DNA of 64,000 nucleotides from Streptomyces sp. NBC_01304 (lineage in GTDB: Bacteria > Actinomycetota > Actinomycetes > Streptomycetales > Streptomycetaceae): contig NZ_CP109056.1 in the NCBI RefSeq assembly GCF_035975855.1, positions 173,825 to 237,824 on the forward strand, read 5' to 3'. Shown one piece after another: positions 40,989 to 48,571 of this stretch. Positions within the stretch are counted from its first letter, which is position 1. Every line of letters begins with the position of its first letter. The translations under genes and the position numbers were made by a program. The notes under the pieces were generated by a model. That model had not been told where the DNA came from, searched no databases, and was given only the letters and a program-made list of their open reading frames with translations.

Positions 40989-41460
40989 AACTCTCCTCGA
41001 AGTGTGCGGTCGCGCAGGACTCGCAGAGCGTCATCTGCTCGTGGTCGGTGCTCTCCGGCTCGATCGCCACGGTGAACGGGTCGGGCATGACCTGGACGTC
41101 CGGCTTCTGCCGGCCGCAGTCCTGGCAGACAAGCGGCGGGGCCAGGTAGTCCAGGGCGCGGTCGATCCGCTCGCCCGCGCCGTCCTGGACCAAGCCCTGG
41201 GCCTCGTCGAGTTGACCGAGCGCGTACGCGATGCCCTCGTGCTCGTCCGCGGCGTCGACCGCATCGGTGATGTGACCGATGATGCCCGCGACCGCCGCCA
41301 GCAGACCCCGGTCCATCTTGCGGTGATCCCGCAGAATCCGGAGCGCGCCAAGGCGGTCGGACCGGCCAACGGCCTCCAGGATGTCGTCGAGGCACGCGCG
41401 GGCCATCGCTACGGCGGCCGCCAGCTCCTGCTCCAGAGTCATCTTCGGGGTGCTGCTCAT
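40987..41460 (-). CDS. Hypothetical protein with C-terminal zinc ribbon, 157 aa
   Basis: ATG 41460 behind AAAGGAA. Helical first ~105 residues (LEQELAAAVAMARACLDDIL, IGHITDAVDAADEHEGIAYA), then a four-cysteine ribbon CQDCGRQ...CESC at the end (about 115-150). This combination suggests a small regulatory or nucleic-acid-binding protein. No regulon promoter immediately upstream; the 12 bp iteron element at 41551-41736 lies there instead. Confidence 0.65.
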   Translation of the reverse strand: MSSTPKMTLEQELAAAVAMARACLDDILEAVGRSDRLGALRILRDHRKMDRGLLAAVAGIIGHITDAVDAADEHEGIAYALGQLDEAQGLVQDGAGERIDRALDYLAPPLVCQDCGRQKPDVQVMPDPFTVAIEPESTDHEQMTLCESCATAHFEES

Positions 41461-41550
41461 GTCGGCTGTTCCTTTCGGGGAGTTGGCCTGCGCGCGGGCG
41501 ATGGGGTGACGCGGCGCCGAGCGGGTGGTGCCGACGGCCGAATCGAGTGG

Positions 41551-41736
41551 GTGGTGTCCCCTGGGGGTGGCGCGCGTCCAGATGGCCGCAGGGCGGGGCC
41601 GTGCTGTCACGTGCTCCGTCACGCAGGCCGTCACGGGCGGTGTCACGCCATCTGGCGTGACACCGCTGACCTGCAAGAACGCTGCCAAGACCCTGGAATT
41701 CGGGGCCCTGCGGCATGCGGGCCGCGAGCGTGACAG
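41551..41736 (+). repeat. 12-bp iteron element E1
   Basis: GTGGTGTCCCC at the left, then four tandem 12-mers of the form YGTCACRC-N4, a perfect stem TGTCACGCCA/TGGCGTGACA (41641-41662), CTGACCTGCAAGAACGC and a closing GTGACAGG. Same order as E3-E5. Fills the gap between two leftward genes. Confidence 0.65.
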
Positions 41737-41743
41737 GGGTGGC

Positions 41744-42265
41744 TCAGACGCTGCGCGGGAAGGGTCGCAGGGCGGACGGCACGGGGTACTGGGAGCATCC
41801 GGGGTGGAGCTCGCGGTGCGCCTGGGGCTGCTCGAACTCCTCGGCGTCGTAGAGCCAGGGGCGGCGCCGCCCGTCCAGCGCGCGGTCGCCGTCCAGGTTG
41901 AACACGCCCGACAGGGTTCGCGGGCCGAAGGCCCAGTCGTGCGCGTTCGCCCACGCCCCCTCGTCGCCGCCGCCCGAGAGGTGACTCAGGCAGGTCCACG
42001 CGAGGGGCGTGAAGCGGCGGCGCAGCGAGTGCTTGACCTTCTCCCACTCGTTCTCGACCGCCCAGAGCTCGGCGTCGAAGGACTTGAGCTGGCTCAGGCT
42101 CGCGCCGAAGTGATGCAGAAGCGTGGCGTCCATGGTGACGGGGTGGCCGTGGTAGACGAACAGTCGGTGTTCCGGGTGGCCTTCGTCGGCCCGCAGCGGA
42201 TTCTCGTCGAGCAGCTCGTGGACGGCAGTGTGCAGGTCGGTGGTGGTCAGTCGGGTACGCGCCAC
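41744..42265 (-). CDS. Hypothetical protein, 173 aa
   Basis: GTG 42265 behind GGGAGC. Mainly helical with HELLDENPLRADEGHPEHRL, SFDAELWAVENEWEKVKHSL and a His/Trp-rich middle (GGGDEGAWANAHDWAFGP). No cysteine cluster, no membrane helix. Single gene behind regulon promoter 5. No family recognised. Confidence 0.65.
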   Translation of the reverse strand: MARTRLTTTDLHTAVHELLDENPLRADEGHPEHRLFVYHGHPVTMDATLLHHFGASLSQLKSFDAELWAVENEWEKVKHSLRRRFTPLAWTCLSHLSGGGDEGAWANAHDWAFGPRTLSGVFNLDGDRALDGRRRPWLYDAEEFEQPQAHRELHPGCSQYPVPSALRPFPRSV

Positions 42266-42336
42266 GGTGTGCTCCCTGGGTAGACGGTTCGCTGTGCTCC
42301 GGGCGGCGCTTGCCCCGCTCGCCCTTCGCTCACATT

Positions 42337-42381
42337 CACTAAATTACCCGCCCCAGGGAATCTAAGTCAAGTTTTACGCGG
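42337..42381 (-). promoter_or_regulatory. Regulon promoter, copy 5
   Basis: CCGCGTAAAACTTGAC box, -35 TTGACT (42365-42370), 18 bp, -10 TAATTT (42341-42346) followed by AGTGAATG. Confidence 0.8.
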
Positions 42382-42498
42382 CACTGATTTGTGTGGAGGG
42401 CGCCGGCGTGCGGTCGTCAGGGTTGCTTCGCCCGGGGCCGGCCGCGGGCGAAGCGCACGGGGACGCGACGGCCCGCACGGGGCTGCGGGCCGCCGCTA

Positions 42499-43050
42499 CT
42501 ACAGGCCGGGCAGGGTGTCTTGGCCGTCAGGGGCGGGGGCGGCATCGCGCTGGCGGGGGAGGGCCGGCCGCTGGTTCCGGTCGGGGGCCGGCGCCCGGGG
42601 CGGCGCCGGGTGCGGGGCGCTGTCCTTGGGACAGGAGCACCGGCACGTCCAGGCGCACGTCTCGCCGCCCGGCCGCAGGATCAAGGTGGCCACCATCCGG
42701 CCCCGGTGGCTGTGTACGGCGTCCTGGTTGTCGCAGGCGTCGGGGTGGCCCTTCTGCCGGTGCACGCACAGGTCGCACCGGCGGGCGAGGCAGTTCCGGC
42801 AGGTGCCGCGCTCACACATCGACCACCGCCAATACCCCCACGCGTAGCCGTCGTCGATCAGGCGCAGGAACCCGGGCCAGACGTGAGCGCGGACCCACGC
42901 GCCCTCGTCCTCGCTCATCGGCGACGGATTGGGCACCGGGTCAACGAGGCCGAGGTGGAGCATGCGGTGCAGGTTCAGGGTCTGGACATCCCGCACGACG
43001 TCGTGCTCCTCGGCGGTGAGCCGGCGCTGGGCTCGCCTCGGGGCGTTCAC
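42499..43050 (-). CDS. Cysteine-rich protein, DUF6248-like, 183 aa
   Basis: GTG 43050 overlaps the stop of the upstream gene by four bases. The core has MSEDEGAWVRAHVWPGFLRL then a cysteine cluster MCERGTCRNCLARRCDLCVH, a second CAWTCRCSC motif and HSHRGRMVATLILRPGGE between them: probably two metal-binding knuckles. The pattern reminds me of DUF6248, a Streptomyces family labelled as natural-product associated; recollection, not a search. The Pro-rich tail is variable. Coupled to the DUF262-type gene. Confidence 0.65.
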   Translation of the reverse strand: MNAPRRAQRRLTAEEHDVVRDVQTLNLHRMLHLGLVDPVPNPSPMSEDEGAWVRAHVWPGFLRLIDDGYAWGYWRWSMCERGTCRNCLARRCDLCVHRQKGHPDACDNQDAVHSHRGRMVATLILRPGGETCAWTCRCSCPKDSAPHPAPPRAPAPDRNQRPALPRQRDAAPAPDGQDTLPGL

Positions 43051-43658
43051 GGCGTGCTGGGGGACGCGACGCGGGCGGCGTTGGCCGCGTTGGCCATGTC
43101 GGCCTCGGACTGCGGGGCGCCCGCGCCGTTGACCCGGAGGTAGATCTCCGCCTCGTCGGCGAGCGTCGCGACCTTGGCCATCGCGATGGACAGATGCGCC
43201 TGGTTGGAGAACTTCAGCTGCCTCGACCTGGAAAGGCCCGGGTGGCGGACGTAGGGGCCGTCAGCGGTGTCCTCGGTGACGATCACGTCCTCGGCGGGGA
43301 ACCAGCTCGCGGGGACGGCGAGTTCGCCGTCGTACCAGAGGTAGGCGGTGGTGACGCGCTGCTTGCCGTCGATGCACGCGTACATGGCCTCGCCGATCGC
43401 GGTCGGGTCGTAGCCGGTGGCCTCCTTCCATTCCGGAGTGGACCGGTCGTTGAAGATGACGACGCCGGTGGGCGTACCGGTCAGCCACGACCGGATGAGC
43501 TCGACACGGTCGTCCTGCGTCCATACGTGTCCGCGCTGGTAGCTCGGGTCGAGATCGAGCCCGAGCGACTTGCGGAAGGTGGAGGCGATCTCACGCGGCG
43601 AACGGTCCGACGTGCGCAGGCTGACATGGCGCAGCGGCTGGCTGGTCTGGCGACTCAC
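43047..43658 (-). CDS. Stand-alone DUF262 (GmrS/ParB-fold) domain protein, 203 aa
   Basis: LDPSYQRGHVWTQDDRVELI followed by LTGTPTGVVIFN and ACIDGKQRVTTAYLWYDGEL are the DUF262 hallmarks (R-G/D-x-V-W and DGKQR). In restriction systems such as GmrSD this nucleotide-binding domain pairs with a DUF1524 HNH nuclease, which is absent here, so nuclease activity is unlikely alone. GTG 43658 behind AGGAG. Second gene of the operon starting with the membrane gene, although a hairpin separates them. Role unknown; defence or DNA metabolism possible. Confidence 0.7.
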   Translation of the reverse strand: MSRQTSQPLRHVSLRTSDRSPREIASTFRKSLGLDLDPSYQRGHVWTQDDRVELIRSWLTGTPTGVVIFNDRSTPEWKEATGYDPTAIGEAMYACIDGKQRVTTAYLWYDGELAVPASWFPAEDVIVTEDTADGPYVRHPGLSRSRQLKFSNQAHLSIAMAKVATLADEAEIYLRVNGAGAPQSEADMANAANAARVASPSTP

Positions 43659-43730
43659 GGGTGGCTCCTGATGATCGGCGGGAAGGTGACGGGCCCGCAG
43701 CGCGGGCGAACCGGTGACGGTGCCTGCGGC

Positions 43731-43752
43731 GGGCCGGGGTTGCCCCCGGCCC
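43731..43752. terminator. Hairpin GGGCCGGGG/CCCCGGCCC
   Basis: Nine base-pair stem with a four-base loop right after the stop of the membrane gene at 43760. Confidence 0.6.
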
Positions 43753-43759
43753 GGCTGGC

Positions 43760-44191
43760 TCAGTAGCGGCGCCTGCGGTGGGCGAAGCGGTGCGTGAGGT
43801 GGTGCACCGCGCACAGGGCGAGGAACCCGGCGAAGACCGTGCTGCCCGAGCTGCTGGTGAGGATCGTGGGGGAGTCGCCGCTGCCGCCGATCAGCGCGCC
43901 GATCAGGAGGCCCGCCGCGACGAGCAGCACCAGGACATCGGCGGTGAGTGCGGCGAGACCCCGGCCCTTGCGGGCGCGGCGCCTGGGGGCGGCGCGGCGG
44001 CGGGACTTGAGGGCGACGGCCACCATGAGCAGGCCCAGGATGCCGAGGGCGGCCAGCGCGAGGAGCGTCACGGAGGCCATGCCGCCGAAGAGGGCGGGGA
44101 GCATGCCCGTCACGATCACCGTCTTGCCGAGCAGGGTGCACCAGCGGTGCGGGAAGGTCTGGGCGAGGCTGTGGTCTGCGGTGCAGCTCAT
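43760..44191 (-). CDS. Small membrane protein, 143 aa
   Basis: ATG 44191 behind GAGGAG. Three hydrophobic segments: MASVTLLALAALGILGLLMV, VLVLLVAAGLLIGALIG and STVFAGFLALCAVHHL, separated by an Arg-rich loop. Ends in HLTHRFAHRRRRY. The C-terminal HRFAH and an N-terminal HRxC pattern recur in the membrane protein at 44537, suggesting paralogy. Behind regulon promoter 6. Function unknown. Confidence 0.65.
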   Translation of the reverse strand: MSCTADHSLAQTFPHRWCTLLGKTVIVTGMLPALFGGMASVTLLALAALGILGLLMVAVALKSRRRAAPRRRARKGRGLAALTADVLVLLVAAGLLIGALIGGSGDSPTILTSSSGSTVFAGFLALCAVHHLTHRFAHRRRRY

Positions 44192-44256
44192 CGGATCCGG
44201 CTCCTCGTGAAGGTGGTTCGCGGTGCCCGGTAGGCGCTTGCCCCGCCCCCGGTGAT

Positions 44257-44302
44257 CACTAATTTACCCGTATGGCGAATTTGAGTCAAGCTTTACGCGT
44301 CG
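44257..44302 (-). promoter_or_regulatory. Regulon promoter, copy 6
   Basis: GACGCGTAAAGCTTGAC box, -35 TTGACT (44284-44289), 17 bp, -10 TAAATT (44261-44266) followed by AGTGAT. Confidence 0.8.
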
Positions 44303-44536
44303 ATATGTGGGTTCGAGTTGCGCGGCTCGGCCTGGTCGCGGAGGCGGCCGGCTACCCGATCGGCACATCTCAACCCCCTGGCACGGCCGCCGCCGACCCG
44401 GCCGCCGGGCACCGCAGCGCGCCACAGCCCCTCGCGGCCAAACGGGCGCGAGGGGCTGCGAGGGGCTGCGAGGTTGGAGGTGGTGTCCCCGCCGGACCCG
44501 GCGAAGGAGCCTTGCCGGGGAGGCCGGGCCGGGCGT

Positions 44537-45007
44537 CTACGCGGCGAGCGCAGGCTGCGGAGCGGGAGCGACGGCGCGGTGGTGCGCGAAGCGGTGCAGG
44601 ACCATCACGGCCACGATGACGCCGAGGGTGGTGAAGCCGCCGACCGAAGGCGGCGGGACGGCGATCAGGCTCTGGTCCGTGGCGAACAGGACCACCAGGG
44701 CGAGCATTCCGAGCAGCTGCACGAAGTCCGTGGCCAGGGCGAGCGCTGCCCACCCCGGGCGCACCGTCAGAGGTGTCTCGCCCTGCGCGCTGCGCGGGGT
44801 CATGGCGAACGCATCGGGCACCGAAAGCATCAGGAGGCCCGTGCTGATGACGCTCAGGAGGCCGTAGAGCAGCGCCGTCGCCAGGCCGCCGAACAGGCAG
44901 GCGACGATGACCACCGGTGCCATGACCACCAGGTGGACGGAGTGCAGGAAGGCGCAGTGCCGGTGCGGGCAGATGGGGCTGGGGGTGTAGTCGGGGACGT
45001 TGGTCAT
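44537..45007 (-). CDS. Membrane protein, 156 aa
   Basis: ATG 45007 behind GGGAG. Starts with a Cys/His motif (ICPHRHCAFLHSVHL), then about four hydrophobic segments (VVMAPVVIVACLFGGLATAL, YGLLSVISTGLLML, FVQLLGMLALVVLFA, TLGVIVAVMVL) and ends LHRFAHHRAVAPAP. Shares end motifs with the 143-aa membrane protein. The 230 bp between them contain tandem GAGGGGCTGC repeats and no gene. Function unknown. Confidence 0.65.
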   Translation of the reverse strand: MTNVPDYTPSPICPHRHCAFLHSVHLVVMAPVVIVACLFGGLATALLYGLLSVISTGLLMLSVPDAFAMTPRSAQGETPLTVRPGWAALALATDFVQLLGMLALVVLFATDQSLIAVPPPSVGGFTTLGVIVAVMVLHRFAHHRAVAPAPQPALAA

Positions 45008-45135
45008 AGCGGGAACTCCCGGAGGCGGTGGAGGGATTGGGCCGGGCAGTGTCCGGCCCAATCCCGGGGGCGGGCGCAGAGTCGCGAGGGCCGGTGCGGG
45101 CGGTGGCCCGCCCGCTCAGGCCCTCGCGGCAGCGG

Positions 45136-45351
45136 CTACGCGGCCGTCTTGCGCTCGGCGTCACGACGCGCCCGGCGCCGCTCCAGGGCCCGCTCAAGGG
45201 GCCACATCACGAAGACGACGAAGGGGACGGCGAACAGGCTCTGCCAGATGGAAGGCCACTCGCCGGTGACGATGAGCCAGGCCGCGTCGAACCAGATGAT
45301 CGCCGCCGTGTAGATGAGGAACTTGACGACGGTGTGGGAGCGGTTGTGCAT
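45136..45351 (-). CDS. Small membrane protein, 71 aa
   Basis: ATG 45351. Two hydrophobic helices (VVKFLIYTAAIIWFDAAWLI and SLFAVPFVVFVMWPL) joined by a short loop, then a strongly basic tail (ERRRARRDAERKTAA), giving an N-in/C-in topology. Same leftward operon as the flanking membrane and zinc-ribbon genes. No family recognised. Confidence 0.6.
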   Translation of the reverse strand: MHNRSHTVVKFLIYTAAIIWFDAAWLIVTGEWPSIWQSLFAVPFVVFVMWPLERALERRRARRDAERKTAA

Positions 45352-45429
45352 GGGTGTTCAGGCCTCCGGTGAAGGGTGGATGGCCGAAGGAGTCGGCCGG
45401 TGGGAATCGAGCAGTGCGCCGCGCAGGGC

Positions 45430-45457
45430 CCGGTGGCGGCCTCGCGGCCGCCACCGG
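45430..45457. terminator. Hairpin CCGGTGGCGGCC/GGCCGCCACCGG
   Basis: Twelve base-pair stem and TCGC loop directly downstream of the zinc-ribbon gene at 45465. Confidence 0.65.
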
Positions 45458-45464
45458 GGGCGAG

Positions 45465-45656
45465 TCAGCAGGGGATCTCGGCGTGGCAGGCGTGGCAGCA
45501 CTTGCCGCAGCTCGCCTCGCAGTTGACCTGGACCCGCTCGCCGCACCCTTGGCAGCGCACGTCCGCGTCGTCGGGGGCGAAGAAGCCGCCGGTGCCGGTC
45601 CCGTCGCAGGTGCAATTGGTGGTGACGGTCTGGGTGGCGGTGGCGGCGATCTGCAT
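45465..45656 (-). CDS. Cysteine-rich mini-protein, 63 aa
   Basis: ATG 45656 behind AAGGAG. Ten cysteines in 63 residues: CTCDGTGTGGF, VRCQGCGERVQVNCEASCGK and CCHACHAEIPC. This resembles DnaJ-type or ribbon zinc-binding repeats (two C4 sites). First gene after regulon promoter 7. Likely a metal-binding adaptor or a structural zinc protein; function unknown. Confidence 0.65.
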   Translation of the reverse strand: MQIAATATQTVTTNCTCDGTGTGGFFAPDDADVRCQGCGERVQVNCEASCGKCCHACHAEIPC

Positions 45657-45721
45657 CTTCGACTCCTTGGGGCGGTTCGCTCGTGATGGCCGGTCGGGCG
45701 CTTGCACCGCCGTTCCAACAG

Positions 45722-45767
45722 TCACTAATTTACTCCTCTGTAGGGATCAAGTCAAGTTTTACGCGTC
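45722..45767 (-). promoter_or_regulatory. Regulon promoter, copy 7
   Basis: GACGCGTAAAACTTGAC box, -35 TTGACT (45750-45755), 17 bp, -10 TAAATT (45727-45732) followed by AGTGAC. Confidence 0.8.
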
Positions 45768-45840
45768 GCGATTCAGGATGAAGGCGCCCCATGTACGGCG
45801 ATGAGTGGCGGAAGCTGGACATGAGAGCGTGAAGCCCAAC

Positions 45841-46023
45841 GTGATAGTGGTCGACCCTCTGACCTGCGCACTATCACTTGCGGTCGGGCACGCGGGCTGA
45901 GCACTGAGGCGTCGGTGGAAGGGATCGATCGTCCCGACGCGATCGCCGCAGGCCCACTCTCATGTCCAGTGACCCGAACTTCGGCCGGTTCGACCGGAAT
46001 CGAAGTGATAGCCCGCAGGTCAG
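45841..46023. repeat. Nested inverted repeats with GTGATAG arms
   Basis: GTGATAGTG (45841-45849) pairs with CACTATCAC (45869-45877). In addition CTGACCTGCGCACTATCAC (45859-45877) pairs with GTGATAGCCCGCAGGTCAG (46005-46023), 17 of 19 bp. The CTGACCTGCG word also occurs in the E elements. The 300 bp gap holds no gene; this may be an operator or an attachment-like site. Confidence 0.4.
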
Positions 46024-46072
46024 GGGGTCTGTCAACTCTCATCACCGGCGACGTCTCTCAGGCGATGCCCGG

Positions 46073-46462
46073 TCAGGCATCCTCATGGTCCGAAGGGAGT
46101 GGCCGGTCAGAGTGCTTCCGGAGCAGCGCCTCGCCCTTCAGGGTGAGCCTGACCTGTCGATACGACTTGCCGTCCACGACGGTGTGGACGAGCGGCCACA
46201 GGTAGATCAGCTTGCGCGCGAAGAGGCGCTTCAGAGCCGGGCCGCTGAGCGGCTGAGCGGGATCCTGCGGCGTGCGCCGAACGTAGGAAACGTAGAGCAA
46301 CTCGTTGATCCGATCGGTGAGCGCAGCTTCCTCAGGGCTCCTTGAGCGCCTCGGATCGGAGCAGCGGGAGACATCGACGCGGCGCATCACGTCGAAGTTG
46401 CGGATGGCGCGCAGCACTTCGTAATCGGATGCGTGCAGTCGCCCGAAGCGGCCGTTGAACAT
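46073..46462 (-). CDS. Putative winged-helix DNA-binding protein, 129 aa
   Basis: ATG 46462 behind GGAGG. Helical N-terminus (LHASDYEVLRAIRNFDVMRR) followed by SRSPEEAALTDRINELLYVS, a basic region and a beta-hairpin wing at the C-terminus (GKSYRQVRLTLKGEALLRKH, where the RLTLKGEALL pattern is typical of winged helices). Could be a local regulator and is a candidate for the shared promoters or the inverted repeats just downstream. Its own promoter is not obvious. Confidence 0.6.
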   Translation of the reverse strand: MFNGRFGRLHASDYEVLRAIRNFDVMRRVDVSRCSDPRRSRSPEEAALTDRINELLYVSYVRRTPQDPAQPLSGPALKRLFARKLIYLWPLVHTVVDGKSYRQVRLTLKGEALLRKHSDRPLPSDHEDA

Positions 46463-46574
46463 CAATACCTCCGTGATCGTCGTTCATCTCCGGTTGTCGT
46501 TCAGCGGGCCGGGCAGCCGGCGCCTGCTGGCGCCGCCGCAGCGGCGGAGGGTGCTCGGCGCCCAGGGCCCGCCG

Positions 46575-46838
46575 TCAGCGCTGCGCGGACCGCAGCGTGT
46601 CCAGCAAGCTGTCGTCGACCTCGTCGCCGATCCGCTCCCGCGCCTCGAACGCCGCGTCGACCACCTCCATGGCCACGCCCTCGCCGATGTCATAGGACTT
46701 GTAGTCGGGTCCCTCCTGCGCCGACTCGGTGATGTCGAGGAGCTTCAGGAGCGCGGCCCTCGCCAGCTCCAGGGTGAGAGCGTCACTCGCGATGAGCTGC
46801 CGGAGCGCGGTCTGCCGCTGTTGGGCGTGCTGGTCCAT
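46575..46838 (-). CDS. Small helical protein, 87 aa
   Basis: ATG 46838 behind GAGGAGG. All-helical, acidic: RQTALRQLIASDALTLELAR, LLKLLDITESAQEGPDYKSY, DAAFEARERIGDEVDDSLLD. No cysteines, no membrane helix. Second gene of a leftward operon that starts with the zinc-ribbon gene at 47191. Function unknown. Confidence 0.6.
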   Translation of the reverse strand: MDQHAQQRQTALRQLIASDALTLELARAALLKLLDITESAQEGPDYKSYDIGEGVAMEVVDAAFEARERIGDEVDDSLLDTLRSAQR

Positions 46839-46906
46839 GGGGTACCTCCTCGGTGAGTCTTCGGTGGGGGTGATCAGGGCGGCCGGTGCGGCCGCCCCGG
46901 GGGTGG

Positions 46907-47191
46907 TCAGCCGACCACGCGCATGCCGACCAGGCGCGGCGTGGTGTCGACGACGCCGCACAGGTCGTGGGCGCAGTCCGGGCACAACTGCTGGAAGCAG
47001 CCGCAGTCGTCCAGGTTCTCGACGTGCCATCCGGCGTCGTGCGCTGCTTCGGTGCCCTCGTCCGCGTCGTCGAGGTAGGGGGAGAGCCTGCCGCAGGCGC
47101 CGCACTCGATCCGGTCGAACTCGGTGACCTCCAGGGGCTCGACGACGAGGGCCGAAGCGGTGAGGGCGGTCTCGGTCATCGTGGCGGTCAT
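46907..47191 (-). CDS. Zinc-ribbon protein, 94 aa
   Basis: ATG 47191 behind GAGGAG. Cysteine sites IECGACGRLSPYLDDADEG and CGCFQQLCPDCAHDLCGVVD suggest one or two zinc knuckles around an acidic, His-containing loop. It resembles the C-terminal ribbon of the 157-aa protein at 40987. First gene after regulon promoter 8. Function unknown. Confidence 0.65.
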   Translation of the reverse strand: MTATMTETALTASALVVEPLEVTEFDRIECGACGRLSPYLDDADEGTEAAHDAGWHVENLDDCGCFQQLCPDCAHDLCGVVDTTPRLVGMRVVG

Positions 47192-47258
47192 GGTGCGCTC
47201 CTCGCGGCAGGGCTGGTTCGTAGTGGCCGTTCGGGCGCTTGCACCGCCGTTCCGACAT

Positions 47259-47304
47259 TCACTAATTTACCTCATAGGCGAATGTGGGGCAAGGTTTACG
47301 CGTC
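47259..47304 (-). promoter_or_regulatory. Regulon promoter, copy 8
   Basis: GACGCGTAAACCTTGCC box, -35 TTGCCC (47287-47292), 17 bp, -10 TAAATT (47264-47269) followed by AGTGAATG. Confidence 0.8.
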
Positions 47305-47414
47305 ATGAATCGGCGGGCTCGCCCCTGCTCCTCGTCCTTGGAGGTTCTCGTCCCGCAGGCGGTCCGGTCCTATGCCGTCGGTGGGGCCGGCTCGGTGGGG
47401 GTGCCGCCGCTGCG

Positions 47415-47672
47415 TCAGCGGTGACGGCTCAACGGGATGGTGCAGGGGGTCCGTACGCCATCCCGCCTCGTTTCCCTGGGTGGCGTCACCGGGCGCCCCG
47501 AACGAATGTCGTCCGCGTCGATAGACGCGTAGTCGCCCGCCTTGATGTCGGGGTGCGAACTGGCGATCACCACAGAGTCCCAGTCCTTGCCGTTCTTCGT
47601 GCCGTAGACCGCAACGGTGACGCCGCAGCCCAAGGCGTAGATGTGGCCGGTGCGTTCGACCCAGACGTTCAT
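47415..47672 (-). CDS. Small hypothetical protein, 85 aa
   Basis: ATG 47672. MNVWVERTGHIYALGCGVTV then VVIASSHPDIKAGDYASIDA suggests a small beta-barrel-like domain; the basic tail (PRETRRDGVRTPCTIPLSRH) looks disordered. Third of the leftward genes behind regulon promoter 9. No clear ribosome site. Function unknown. Confidence 0.5.
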   Translation of the reverse strand: MNVWVERTGHIYALGCGVTVAVYGTKNGKDWDSVVIASSHPDIKAGDYASIDADDIRSGRPVTPPRETRRDGVRTPCTIPLSRHR

Positions 47673-47738
47673 GCTGTGTTCCTGTTCGGGTGTGGTGTCC
47701 CCGCTGCCGGGGGCGGCTGGCGGGCGGGTGGGGCAGGG

Positions 47739-48002
47739 TCAGTCGGGCAGTCCGGCGGCGCGCAGGACGGAGCGCGCGCCCTGCCAGGCGGAGAACACCG
47801 GGATCTCGGCACCGGGGGTTCCTGCGGTGGCCAGGCGCGCGGCAAGGGCCCTGGGGTCCTGCTTCCAGTGGTCGTGAATGGTGGTGCTCGCGAGCTGCTC
47901 GCGCAGCACCTCGGGGCTCGTCCTGGTGAGGCGCTCCACGGCGCGGGCGACCGTGGCGAGACGGTCGATGCGGGTCTGCTCCGGGGTGACGGTGCTGCTC
48001 AT
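47739..48002 (-). CDS. Small hypothetical protein, 87 aa
   Basis: ATG 48002 behind GAGGAGA. Helical: IDRLATVARAVERLTRTSPE, EVLREQLASTTIHDHWKQDP, ARLATAGTPGAEIPVFSAWQ. No cysteines or membrane helix. Second in the leftward operon behind regulon promoter 9. Function unknown. Confidence 0.55.
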   Translation of the reverse strand: MSSTVTPEQTRIDRLATVARAVERLTRTSPEVLREQLASTTIHDHWKQDPRALAARLATAGTPGAEIPVFSAWQGARSVLRAAGLPD

Positions 48003-48098
48003 GCTGATCTCCTCAAGACGTTGCTGGGGGGCGGTTCCAGGGGGTTTCCAGGGGGTTTCCAGCGGGGCCCCGGCGCGGCCGGGACCCGTTGCTGGCGG

Positions 48099-48464
48099 TT
48101 ACATCAGGCGCCGGTAGACCTCCTCGGTCACCTCGATGCGGCCGAAGGCGGTGATCAGGATCCGGGGGCCCGGGGTGGCGGGCTTGGGGGTGAGGCGGGC
48201 GACCAGCTCGGCTCCGTGTCGAGGGCCGTCGTAGCGGCCGAGCGCGGCGAAGTCGTCGGCGCGGCGGGAGAGGCGCGCGATCTCGTCCAGGTTGGCCGGG
48301 CCGAGCAGGAGCTCGCTGCCGAGGCCCGCCCAGTGGCTTGCGGCCTGCCACAGGAATGCGGCCTGCGCGCCGGACGCGTTCCGCGCCTGCTCTGCGGTCC
48401 GCTCCGCATGGCCCTTCACGAGGTCTTTCAGGCTGACCGGCTGCTGAAGAGTGGTGGCGGACAT
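48099..48464 (-). CDS. Hypothetical protein, 121 aa
   Basis: ATG 48464 behind AGGGAG. Helical first two-thirds (SLKDLVKGHAERTAEQARNA, LDEIARLSRRADDFAALGRY), ending in a short beta part (RILITAFGRIEVTEEVYRRL). First gene after regulon promoter 9. No known family. Confidence 0.6.
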   Translation of the reverse strand: MSATTLQQPVSLKDLVKGHAERTAEQARNASGAQAAFLWQAASHWAGLGSELLLGPANLDEIARLSRRADDFAALGRYDGPRHGAELVARLTPKPATPGPRILITAFGRIEVTEEVYRRLM

Positions 48465-48517
48465 CGTGGCTCCCTGGAGTGAGGTGGTCGCCGGGGGCGT
48501 CACGACCGCCCCGGCAC

Positions 48518-48563
48518 TCACTAAATTACCCACTACAGGGATTCAAGTCAAGTTTTACGCGTC
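48518..48563 (-). promoter_or_regulatory. Regulon promoter, copy 9
   Basis: GACGCGTAAAACTTGAC box, -35 TTGACT (48546-48551), 17 bp, -10 TAATTT (48523-48528) followed by AGTGAGTG. Confidence 0.8.
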
Positions 48564-48571
48564 AAGTTGGC

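Noticed and set aside
44430..44475. GAGGGGCTGC tandem repeats
   Set aside because: Short (about two and a half units) and not repeated elsewhere; probably simple slippage.
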